A DNA stretch of 64,000 nt from Flavobacterium supellecticarium (GTDB taxonomy: Bacteria; Bacteroidota; Bacteroidia; Flavobacteriales; Flavobacteriaceae). The translations under genes were made by a program, and so were the position numbers. Positions 10,273 to 17,446 of the stretch are shown here, one piece after another (positions within the stretch are counted from its first letter, which is position 1; every line of letters begins with the position of its first letter). Where the stretch lies: contig NZ_SSNZ01000002.1 in NCBI RefSeq assembly GCF_004801375.1, positions 186,001 through 250,000 of the forward strand, written 5' to 3'. The notes beneath the pieces are model-generated. The model ran no database searches. It was given only the letters and a program-made list of their open reading frames with translations, and had not been told where the DNA came from.

Positions 10273-12468
10273 TTAATTGCCCAGTTGTAACTGATTTTTA
10301 ACCAAACGGTAGTAATTTCCGCGACTATCAACCAGTTCGTCGTGGCTTCCGACTTCAATAATTCGTCCTCTGTCCAATACCACAATCTGATCGGCATTCA
10401 TAACGGTACTGAGTCGGTGGGCGATTACAACTACTGTTTTATCCCGAAAAAAGAGATCCAGTTTTTGCATAATTTCCCGTTCGTTGTTAGCATCCAATGC
10501 AGAAGTTGCCTCGTCAAAAAACAACATCTCCGGATTTTTATACACGGCACGGGCGATTAGTAAACGTTGTTTTTGTCCGGTACTCATTCCGGTACCTTCC
10601 ATTCCGATTTTTGTGTTATAGCCCAACGGAAGCTCCTCGATAAACTCCTGTATGTTGGCCACATCGGCGGCATAAGCCAGTCGCGCTTTATCTACTTTAT
10701 CGGCGCCAAGGGCAATGTTGTTCGCAATTGTATCATTAAAGATATAGCCTTCCTGCATAACACAACCAATATGCGAACGCCAGGTTTTTTGGGACATATT
10801 TTTAAGATTGGTTCTGCCTAAAAAGATCTCCCCGGAATTCGGATCGTAGAACTTTAATAAAATTTTCATCAGCGTAGTTTTTCCACTACCGCTAACCCCA
10901 ACAATGGCGGTTACTTTTTTGGCTGGAATGGTCAGGTTGACATCTTCCAGTACCGGTATATCGGAACCGGTATATCGGAACGAAAGATTTTTGATATGTA
11001 AGGTTTCGTCTTTAGGGAAATCGTGTATTTTTTCATCTTCATCCTGAGTTTCATCGTCTTTTTCGTGTATTTCCGATAAACGCGCCAGGGAAATCTTCGC
11101 ATCCTGTGCTTCTCGTATAAAACCTATTAATTGTAAAATAGGGCCATTTAAACTTCCTACAATAGAACTGATCGCCATCATCATCCCTAGCGTAATGGCA
11201 CCGTCGATAACCAATTTGGCCGAAAGGAAAATGATCAGAATATTTTTCAGCTCGTTGATAAAATTGGAACCAATTGACTGCGTCTGTTCCAATACCAGAC
11301 TTTTCATAGACACTTTAAACAAACGCGCCTGTATGTATTCCCAACCCCATCGTTTTTGCTTTTCAGCATTGTGCAGTTTAATCTCCTGCATTCCGTTGAT
11401 CAACTCAATGACTTTACTTTGTTCCTGGCTGACTTCCGAGAAGCGTTTGTAATCGAGATCCTCCCGTCTTTTCAGGAAAAGTGTTACCCATAGGAAATAG
11501 AAAAAACTACCAATAAAGAAAATGGCAAAAATGGTTAGATTGTAATACGCCAAAACCGCTCCCATGATGATCATGTTTACAAAAGAAAACAATACATTCA
11601 GGGAAGACGTGGTTAATATCCGTTCGATCCGATGATGATCACTAATACGTTGCATAATATCCCCGGTCATTCGTACGTCAAAAAATGAAATGGGCAGATT
11701 CATCAGTTTGATAAAGAAATCCGAGATCAGGGAGATGTTGATACGGGTGGAAAGGTGAAGTAAAATCCAACTTCGGATAAACTCCAGTCCGGTTTTTCCA
11801 AAAAATAAAAACAACTGCGCAAACAAAACCATGTAGATAAAATGGATGTTCTGATTTTGTATTCCTACATCGACCACACTTTGGGTTAAAAAGGGGAAGA
11901 TTAGTTGCAAGCAACTTCCGGCCATTAATCCAATGATCAATTGAACGAGGAATGACTTATAACGTAGCACGTATTTAGAAAGGAGTCCGAAACCAAAAGC
12001 TTTATTATTGGAGTCGGATTCAAATTCACTCTGGTAAAACTTAGGAGTAGGTTCGATTAGCAGCGCAATACCTTCCTCGGTTGTTTCGGTCACATTATTA
12101 CCGATCCAAAATTTAAGAAACTCCTCTTTATCGTACTCCAAAAGGCCATGTGCCGGATCGGAAACATAGAGTTTGTTTTTCTTTACTTTATAGAGCACCA
12201 CATAATGGTTGTTATTCCAATGCAAAATACAAGGAAGTGGTACTTCTTGTAGTTTTTCAAGCGAAATACGCACACCCAATGTACGGAAACCGATTCTTTC
12301 GGCGGCATCACTCAGCGATAACAAATTGCTTCCTTCCCGGGTCGTTTCGGAAAGTGCTCTTAGTTTCTGAATATTGATAACCTTTTTATAGTGCTTGGCA
12401 ATTATTTTAAGACATGTAGGACCACAGTCTTTGGAATCGGCTTGTTTATAGAATGGGAATTGCGACAT
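10273..12468 (-). CDS. Peptidase-containing ABC transporter (C39 peptidase, PCAT)
   Basis: 731 residues. The N-terminal C39 cysteine peptidase has Q9, catalytic C15 (DCGPTCL), H88 (HWNNNHYVV) and D104 (VSDPAHG), so it should be active. A six-helix transmembrane domain spans about residues 165-450. The ATPase has Walker A GVSGSGKTT at 524-532, signature MSTGQKQR near 628 and the H-loop IAHRLST. Such proteins cut leader peptides after a double glycine and export the rest. It lies downstream of two GG-leader peptides and upstream of the HlyD adaptor. Its start is preceded by a separate candidate -7 box. The coding sequence contains an exact 14-nt tandem duplication at 10952-10979. Confidence 0.96.
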   Translation of the reverse strand: MSQFPFYKQADSKDCGPTCLKIIAKHYKKVINIQKLRALSETTREGSNLLSLSDAAERIGFRTLGVRISLEKLQEVPLPCILHWNNNHYVVLYKVKKNKLYVSDPAHGLLEYDKEEFLKFWIGNNVTETTEEGIALLIEPTPKFYQSEFESDSNNKAFGFGLLSKYVLRYKSFLVQLIIGLMAGSCLQLIFPFLTQSVVDVGIQNQNIHFIYMVLFAQLFLFFGKTGLEFIRSWILLHLSTRINISLISDFFIKLMNLPISFFDVRMTGDIMQRISDHHRIERILTTSSLNVLFSFVNMIIMGAVLAYYNLTIFAIFFIGSFFYFLWVTLFLKRREDLDYKRFSEVSQEQSKVIELINGMQEIKLHNAEKQKRWGWEYIQARLFKVSMKSLVLEQTQSIGSNFINELKNILIIFLSAKLVIDGAITLGMMMAISSIVGSLNGPILQLIGFIREAQDAKISLARLSEIHEKDDETQDEDEKIHDFPKDETLHIKNLSFRYTGSDIPVLEDVNLTIPAKKVTAIVGVSGSGKTTLMKILLKFYDPNSGEIFLGRTNLKNMSQKTWRSHIGCVMQEGYIFNDTIANNIALGADKVDKARLAYAADVANIQEFIEELPLGYNTKIGMEGTGMSTGQKQRLLIARAVYKNPEMLFFDEATSALDANNEREIMQKLDLFFRDKTVVVIAHRLSTVMNADQIVVLDRGRIIEVGSHDELVDSRGNYYRLVKNQLQLGN

Positions 12469-12545
12469 TATTTGTTGGTATTGATTCTAATGATGCATAA
12501 TGCGATCATGTTTGTGTTCATTTTGCGGATAATTCTCCATATTCA

Positions 12546-12553
12546 CAAATATA
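12546..12553 (-). promoter_or_regulatory. Candidate -7 box for the PCAT-HlyD operon
   Basis: TATATTTG on the minus strand matches TAnnTTTG exactly, about 80 bases upstream of the transporter start. No TTG lies at the proper -33 spacing. The 12469-12689 gap holds nothing else convincing. Confidence 0.3.
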
Positions 12554-12689
12554 TAAATATTGTTAAGGAAAGCTTTAAATTTATTTTTTTTATTCAAAAA
12601 GTTAAATACTATCTTTTGAGTTGAATTTTTATAAGAAATAATGCTTGATAGTGTTTGCTCCGATTGAATTAGAACTTGTTTCATAAGAT

Positions 12690-13703
12690 TTATCTACAGT
12701 CCCAAAAACCGGAAAAAAGTTTAAAGCCATATTTTATTTCATAGTCCTTCTTTTTGGTATCAACCATGGTTGAAACAATAAGCATTTTTTTTCTCATTGC
12801 ATTTACTGTATCTAAGTTTATGTTTTTTATATGCCCTAAAGCCGCGGGATTTAAAAGATAGGCTCCAGTTAATTTAATTTTGTCACAGTAATAAGGGAAT
12901 TTGGATTTATAGCGGTAGGCATTATCATAAATAAGACCAACATCTCTTGGGTGAATATTTCCCTTTTTGATTTCGTTTAATAAGGTTTTTTTTAGGAGGT
13001 AATACGAACAAGGGTTGTGTACAAGGATGATTTGTGCCCATACTGTGGATAAACTTTCTTCTTCAGAGTTCATATAGAATAGTTCTTTATGTTTTTTTCG
13101 CTGCTGATATAGATCCAAGTACGATTTCCCAATTTCACGAAAGATAGAGCTGTCTTCGATGCCGATTAGTTTATCGCCCGGAAATCCCTTGTTTTTTATG
13201 TATTCGAGAAGCTTTTGTGTGGTTTGGTATACAATGTTATGGTATTTAGGTTTTCGTTTGTCCAATTGATCTTTAATAGCGAGGTAATAAATAGTGTTTC
13301 GGTAATCAAAATCAATTCGGGCAATATATTTTCTTCTGTTTTGATTATACGTTTTGATGAGTTTAGTATCTTTTTGTAATTTCTGCAATTCTTTTTTAAA
13401 GAGCGGATAATAGTTTAAATGCGCTATTTTTAATCCCTGTTCAAACCCCTGTTCAATATAAAAACGATAGGGTCTTTTTTCGAAAAGAACGATTTGAGCA
13501 GCGTTGACCAAATCTTTAACATATATAAAGTTGTATTCTTTAAAAACCTGATTGTAGTAAAACAGAGTGCTATCCGTTTTGTGTTCCATAAAGTAAAGTT
13601 CCTCGGCTTTATTTATCAGGGTATGATACTTGGTATAGTCATCGGTTTGAGAAAAAACAAGGCAAGAATAGAGGCCAAATAAGAGTAGTACCTTTTGTTT
13701 CAT
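12690..13703 (-). CDS. Secreted protein B of the peptide locus (DUF6624-like, function unknown)
   Basis: 337 residues with a signal peptide (MKQKVLLLFGLYSCLVFSQT), so periplasmic or exported. The mature protein is helical. Its second half (YLAIKDQLDKR, then IKNKGFPGDKLIG, ILVHNPCSYYLLKKTLLNEI and HPRDVGLIYDNAYR) follows the pattern I associate with DUF6624; this family link is from memory and unverified. It appears distantly homologous to the protein at 14038-14934: compare NYYPLFKKELQKL with NDIPFLKKELSLL, and IKDQLDKR with MKDQLVNS. Each of the two lies just downstream of one precursor peptide gene. An immunity, chaperone or processing role is inference only. Confidence 0.75.
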   Translation of the reverse strand: MKQKVLLLFGLYSCLVFSQTDDYTKYHTLINKAEELYFMEHKTDSTLFYYNQVFKEYNFIYVKDLVNAAQIVLFEKRPYRFYIEQGFEQGLKIAHLNYYPLFKKELQKLQKDTKLIKTYNQNRRKYIARIDFDYRNTIYYLAIKDQLDKRKPKYHNIVYQTTQKLLEYIKNKGFPGDKLIGIEDSSIFREIGKSYLDLYQQRKKHKELFYMNSEEESLSTVWAQIILVHNPCSYYLLKKTLLNEIKKGNIHPRDVGLIYDNAYRYKSKFPYYCDKIKLTGAYLLNPAALGHIKNINLDTVNAMRKKMLIVSTMVDTKKKDYEIKYGFKLFSGFWDCR

Positions 13704-13716
13704 AACAAGCTATTTG

Positions 13717-13751
13717 AACTGATAACGTTGACAATATCAACGCTATCAGTT
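13717..13751 (-). terminator. Strong hairpin between precursor 2 and secreted protein B
   Basis: A 15-bp stem, AACTGATAGCGTTGA against TCAACGTTATCAGTT on the minus strand with one G-U pair and a 5-nt loop, begins 8 bases after the precursor stop. There is no T run, so it may act as an mRNA stabiliser or attenuator rather than a full terminator. Confidence 0.55.
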
Positions 13752-13758
13752 ATTAATG

Positions 13759-13951
13759 TTAACATTCCCGATACCAAAAATCCCGGGGAGTACCACCTCC
13801 ATCAACGGATCCGGTTTCATTTGTACGGTAATCGTAACAATCCGGATTACCACCTCCATAGGTTGTAGCTACTTTTGCACCTCCAATAATTGATTTCATT
13901 TTCTTTAAAGGATTGAAATCTATCCTGTTCTAAACTTTCTAATCTTTTCAT
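13759..13951 (-). pseudogene. GG-leader precursor peptide 2, split by a frameshift
   Basis: From the ATG at 13951 the frame reads a typical Bacteroidota leader, MKRLESLEQDRFQSFKENE, but then leaves into a short nonsense tail. The expected continuation starts in the +1 frame at the ATG at 13899: MKSIIGG followed by AKVATTYGGGNPDCYDYR and a tail ending TPRDFWYREC, stop at 13759-13761. Adding back one ATGAA unit at the overlapping ATGAA restores a perfect leader (...FKENEMKSIIGG). The core would be 39 residues with two cysteines. Translation could instead start at 13899 and give a 46-residue peptide with only a seven-residue leader. It may be a real mutation, a phase-variable site or an assembly error. 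Substrate status for the nearby PCAT is inferred. Confidence 0.65.
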
Positions 13952-14037
13952 GATATATAAACTTTATAGATTATTTTTTAATAGATTCTTAGTTATATGT
14001 TCATTGATAATTAATATTATTGTAGGTGCACCTAAAA

Positions 14038-14934
14038 TCAGTACCATTTAAATTCGGATTTAATTTTTTTTGCAAAATCAGGATCTTTCACAGGAATTTC
14101 TTCGTTGTTTTTGCGGTAATATTCGGGTATGTTTTTAATACTGATCAAACCGAAAACCTGATAACCATAATGTAAATACGATAGGTTATCGTAATTTCTA
14201 AAAATCATATAATCAATCTCATCTTTTAAATAGGCTTTTTTGTAATAGGGATAAAATAAGGTCCAGTAATTATCGTAATTAGCTTTGGCTTGTAGATTGT
14301 GGATTTCAACTATCCCAAATCCTTTTTGAACCAAAGCGAAGGATTTAGCAGTTGGAAGATTCTGGTGTTTTTGAGTGATATGATAGAGCGTACCGGCATT
14401 TTTGTAGAAATAGTCGGAGAGTAATTTCATATTTTTTTCTTTCTGAATGGAGTCTAAACCTGGTATTTCCGAAACATTGGCAGCGTAACTATTTACCAGT
14501 TGATCTTTCATGGCCAATTCATTTAGCTTTCGCAGGTCAATCTGTTTTTCAAAATTATTTTTCAACCATTTTGTATGGCATTTGAGATACATTTTTTTAA
14601 ACCATTTTGATAAATCACCTTTCATTATGGCATCATAAAATTTTTCTTCTCCAGACATATAGGCTACATTAAAGCCATATTTTTCGACTAATAGGGACAA
14701 TTCCTTTTTTAAAAAAGGAATGTCGTTATGGGAAAAACTGTTATTTAATAACCTGTATTTAAAATCTGGCTCATAACCGCCGCTTTGTCGTTCCAACTTT
14801 AAAACATTTTTTTTCAGTATGGCATATTCTATTTTACTTGAAATAGAATCGTGTATAAAAACATCTCTTTTGTTTTGGCTTACGGAATAAAAGCAGATAA
14901 AGCATAAAATGAGTGTGAAGAGTATGTTTTTCAT
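14038..14934 (-). CDS. Secreted protein A of the peptide locus (DUF6624-like, function unknown)
   Basis: 298 residues with a signal peptide (MKNILFTLILCFICFYSVSQ), so exported. The mature protein is basic and rich in Tyr and Lys. The second half (LNELAMKDQLVNSY, ALVQKGFGIVEIHNLQ, then DNLSYLHYGYQVFG) follows the same order of motifs as the protein at 12690-13703, and the two look like diverged paralogs. It begins 64 bases after the stop of precursor 1, with a hairpin in between. The pattern resembles DUF6624 from memory; this was not checked. No catalytic motif is evident. A perfect 12-base palindrome TAGGTGCACCTA lies at 14023-14034, just after its stop. Confidence 0.75.
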   Translation of the reverse strand: MKNILFTLILCFICFYSVSQNKRDVFIHDSISSKIEYAILKKNVLKLERQSGGYEPDFKYRLLNNSFSHNDIPFLKKELSLLVEKYGFNVAYMSGEEKFYDAIMKGDLSKWFKKMYLKCHTKWLKNNFEKQIDLRKLNELAMKDQLVNSYAANVSEIPGLDSIQKEKNMKLLSDYFYKNAGTLYHITQKHQNLPTAKSFALVQKGFGIVEIHNLQAKANYDNYWTLFYPYYKKAYLKDEIDYMIFRNYDNLSYLHYGYQVFGLISIKNIPEYYRKNNEEIPVKDPDFAKKIKSEFKWY

Positions 14935-14949
14935 AAATTTTTAAAAAGT

Positions 14950-14974
14950 AATGAAGCGAAATTTTCGCTTCATC
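14950..14974 (-). terminator. Hairpin between precursor 1 and secreted protein A
   Basis: An inverted repeat, ATGAAGCGAAA against TTTCGCTTCAT, begins about 25 bases after the precursor stop. On the minus strand it is followed by TACTTTTTAAAAA, so it could be a weak terminator or attenuator that keeps precursor mRNA more abundant than the downstream gene. Confidence 0.6.
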
Positions 14975-14998
14975 GAGTGTGTTAATAATAGCATTTTG

Positions 14999-15229
14999 TT
15001 AATCACACCAGTCTTGCCCTACTCGAGTAGGTGTAGAATCAGTAATCAAATCAGTGCTTTCAATATTGTCGCCGCAGTCCTGTCCGTCCATGGTACATTC
15101 TGTATCGCCGGTTGCTCTTGATTCCTCTGGTCCAGATAACATATGACCGCCATTGATTTTCTGTAGCGATTGTTTTAGGATTCTCGCATCTTCAAACTTT
15201 TCAAATAATTTTGACCCAAATTTTTCCAT
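14999..15229 (-). CDS. GG-leader precursor peptide 1 (RiPP or bacteriocin-like)
   Basis: 76 residues. The N-terminal 28 residues (MEKFGSKLFEKFEDARILKQ then SLQKINGG) form an amphipathic leader ending in a double glycine, the cleavage signal used by C39-peptidase transporters such as the one at 10273-12468. The core is acidic, Thr/Ser/Asp-rich and holds three cysteines (GDTECTMDGQDCGD and a C-terminal GQDWCD). The ends of the two precursors share a loose pattern: T-P, then R/D, then an aromatic and a Cys. No ATP-grasp, LanM or radical-SAM maturase lies nearby, so disulfides are the most likely modification. The biological role (bacteriocin, signal or other) is unknown. Confidence 0.8.
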   Translation of the reverse strand: MEKFGSKLFEKFEDARILKQSLQKINGGHMLSGPEESRATGDTECTMDGQDCGDNIESTDLITDSTPTRVGQDWCD

Positions 15230-15318
15230 AACATATAGATTAGATTAATTAATACTTTTATGACCGGATTAAGATATTCAGCAAATAGCCAGAGTTTAGG
15301 AATAAAACTGGTTCTTCT

Positions 15319-15326
15319 CAAATGTA
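15319..15326 (-). promoter_or_regulatory. Candidate -7 box for precursor 1
   Basis: TACATTTG on the minus strand matches TAnnTTTG exactly and lies 90 bases upstream of the precursor start. It has no TTG at the usual spacing. Confidence 0.3.
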
Positions 15327-15360
15327 GGAACAGTTTTTAAGCATTTATTAAAAGTGCACT

Positions 15361-15402
15361 ACGCAAAGACACGCAGCAAACACGTAAAGACACTCAGTAA
15401 AA
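15361..15402. repeat. Imperfect tandem repeat, 2 x about 21 nt
   Basis: ACGCAAAGACACGCAGCAAA is followed directly by ACGTAAAGACACTCAGTAAA; the copies differ at three positions over 20 bases. Similar CGCAAAGACACGC-type repeats occur in intergenic DNA of Flavobacteria as I recall. Confidence 0.6.
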
Positions 15403-15459
15403 CTGTGAAACGAAAATAAAGCTATAGATGTAGCGAAAAGAGAAGTGAGAATAAATAAG

Positions 15460-15496
15460 AAATCCTACAAGCCGCGCTCTGCGATTTGTAGGATTT
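15460..15496 (-). terminator. Palindrome after the VKOR gene
   Basis: AAATCCTACAA pairs with TTGTAGGATTT around a GC-rich loop (GCCGCGCTCTGCG). It lies 34 bases after the stop of the VKOR-thioredoxin gene and could terminate it. It also resembles a REP-type dispersed element because of its GC-rich centre. Confidence 0.5.
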
Positions 15497-15529
15497 GAAA
15501 GGTGAAATATAATGTAACGTTATCCGACT

Positions 15530-17095
15530 TTAATTCGGATTAACTAAAATGCCGACTCCTCGAAATTCCCCGATCATTTCATCGGCAAATAATATAAACT
15601 CCTGTGTTTTGTATTCATTTGGATACTGATAGCTATTGATAAAAGTAGCTGGAGTATATAAAATTCCATTGGCATCACACCAGGAACGATGGGACTGAAG
15701 CAACTGTAACTTTTCCGGACTAGGATTCCCGGATTTGTTTTCCCACTCCGAAATGTTTTTTTTCTCAAACCATTCCTTTAATAGGAGTAAAGCCTGTTTT
15801 GGGTCACGGGAATAGGCTTCCAATGCCTCCAATGCAATTTTGGTCGAAAGCGTATCGGGTTTCTCATACGGAACACTAAAAATAAATTGGATCTGAATAT
15901 CCGTTCCGTGTTTTTCCAATAACGAGAAATAGGCTTTAAAAGCGTCAGTACAATAGCCGCATAAAGGATTGGTTACCGCCTGGATCGTAAGAACCGGATT
16001 ATCGGAACCAAACCGCACTTCATGGTGTGGTGGAATGTGATTCGTGTTGGTTAATTGTTTCTTATATAATAAGGAGGTGAAAAGTCCGTAGTTGCGTTTG
16101 AATTTAAAGAAATCCATTTCACTTTTCTTTAGGGCTATGTTTTTTTCGATCAGCATTTTCGCCTGATTTGCTCCTAAGCTTACCAATGTGATGCACAATA
16201 ACGCTTTGATCCAGTAGGTCGCGTTAAAGGTTAAAAGGAGTGGTGCTGTAAAAACAATGCCCATTTCTAGAAAAAGTAGCAAAGCAGTCGCCAAACAAAG
16301 GGCGCACCATTCTTTTAAAACAAACGCCTGACTGTATAAGGAATACAAAACGGCCGGTATTGCCGCTAATAAAGCAATTGAAAAAAAAGTCGGATCCAAA
16401 CCGATAAAAAGCAATACCAGCAATTGTGATACAAAAAAAACACTGGTAGCAGTACTGAGTGGGATCAAACCTAAAAAGCGAACCTCGGAATTGATGATGT
16501 TCGAACAACTCCCTTTTTCATTTAATGTGCTACACAAAGTGGCTGTAATCGTGTCCCGGATGCCCAATTCTTCTTTAGTGATCAACCAGCTTATATAAAT
16601 GCCGATAAGTGCCAACAAACCGATAAGTGCTGATATAAGCGAAAAGGGATAGAATAGTGTCAGTAGTGTTAAAGCAGCAGCGATTCCTAAAACGACTAAT
16701 ATTTGTCTGTTTTTGGCGTTTGAAGGCACCGTATTCTTTTCTACAGCAATAATCGTCCCGGACCAGATTTTTTTAAAATCGGCATAGCTATATTGTTGTG
16801 ATTTCTTTTCCGTGCTCTTACAGCTAATACGGTTTTGGGTTTTATGTACCGAAACAAAAATGCTTTTACCTTCAATATTGATTAAGGTCAGGAAAAACTC
16901 AGGAAGTTGTTCCAGGGCTTCAACAGGAACAGTGGCTGCCAGGTTTTCAATGCCGAAATAATCGAATGTATCCGAAACCGATCGAAAACTAGGGTAATCC
17001 TCATGGGATAATAGTTGGAGATTCAGATCCTCTTTATTTAAGGAGTGTGAATTTTTGAGTAGAAAATCATTTATAAGGTTTATGAAAGAGGGCAT
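15530..17095 (-). CDS. VKOR-thioredoxin disulfide-forming membrane protein with a degenerate C39-like N-terminus
   Basis: 521 residues in three parts. Residues 1-120 look like a C39-peptidase fold (LLSHEDYPSFRSVSDTFDYF, VSVHKTQN), but the catalytic DCG cysteine is absent, so this part is probably a binding module. Residues 130-310 form a VKOR membrane domain with loop cysteines C188 and C197 and the active CxxC C264/C267 (EWCALC). Residues 360-521 form a thioredoxin/DsbA-like domain with CxxC C379/C382 (NPLCGYC). VKOR-Trx fusions oxidise secreted proteins and pass electrons to quinone. Next to cysteine-bearing export peptides, a role in their disulfide formation is a reasonable inference. It is the first gene of the minus-strand peptide locus. 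Confidence 0.9.
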   Translation of the reverse strand: MPSFINLINDFLLKNSHSLNKEDLNLQLLSHEDYPSFRSVSDTFDYFGIENLAATVPVEALEQLPEFFLTLINIEGKSIFVSVHKTQNRISCKSTEKKSQQYSYADFKKIWSGTIIAVEKNTVPSNAKNRQILVVLGIAAALTLLTLFYPFSLISALIGLLALIGIYISWLITKEELGIRDTITATLCSTLNEKGSCSNIINSEVRFLGLIPLSTATSVFFVSQLLVLLFIGLDPTFFSIALLAAIPAVLYSLYSQAFVLKEWCALCLATALLLFLEMGIVFTAPLLLTFNATYWIKALLCITLVSLGANQAKMLIEKNIALKKSEMDFFKFKRNYGLFTSLLYKKQLTNTNHIPPHHEVRFGSDNPVLTIQAVTNPLCGYCTDAFKAYFSLLEKHGTDIQIQFIFSVPYEKPDTLSTKIALEALEAYSRDPKQALLLLKEWFEKKNISEWENKSGNPSPEKLQLLQSHRSWCDANGILYTPATFINSYQYPNEYKTQEFILFADEMIGEFRGVGILVNPN

Positions 17096-17446
17096 ATCGT
17101 AATTTTTTGGTAATAAATGTGAATTATTTTTCCAAAAATCATCATAAAGTGCGTTTGTCCAAAATTTTAAATGTTAATTTTTTTAACTTTTTCGGATTAT
17201 TTATAAATAAAAGTGCTGATAATGTGTGAAATGTTTTCCCGGCGTTGTTTTGGGAAGTCAGGTGGGATAAGTGGTGGTTTAATTTTTTTAAATCAGGTGG
17301 TTTAAAACGACTATCGGAATGGAATAATTGTTGTTATTACGGATCGTTATTAACAAAGAAATGGGAATAAATAAATAGGTTTTAAAAAATCAAAAAATGT
17401 AATATTTAAAAAAATCATATACTTTTGCGGAACAAACAGAAGAAGT
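17096..17446. other. 351-base divergent promoter region
   Basis: AT-rich spacer between the divergent VKOR gene and topA. It contains the topA -7 box (17420-17427). The stretch AATAAATAAATAGGTTT near 17365-17381 recurs upstream of gldK at 21246-21260. Nothing else recognisable was seen. Confidence 0.5.
17420..17427 (+). promoter_or_regulatory. Candidate -7 box of the topA promoter
   Basis: TACTTTTG matches TAnnTTTG exactly, 19 bases upstream of the topA ATG. The -33 region lacks a TTG. Confidence 0.45.

Larger units (their letters stand above)
15230..15529. other. 300-base intergenic region upstream of precursor 1
   Basis: It contains a candidate -7 box (15319-15326, minus), a 21-nt imperfect tandem repeat (15361-15402) and a terminator-like palindrome (15460-15496). 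No open frame of coding quality was seen. Confidence 0.6.

Noticed and set aside
12487..12684. 65-codon frame between the PCAT gene and secreted protein B
   Set aside because: Low-complexity Lys/Asn/Ile-rich reading with no signal, GG motif or family pattern. The -7 box for the PCAT gene lies inside it, so it is more likely a leader region.
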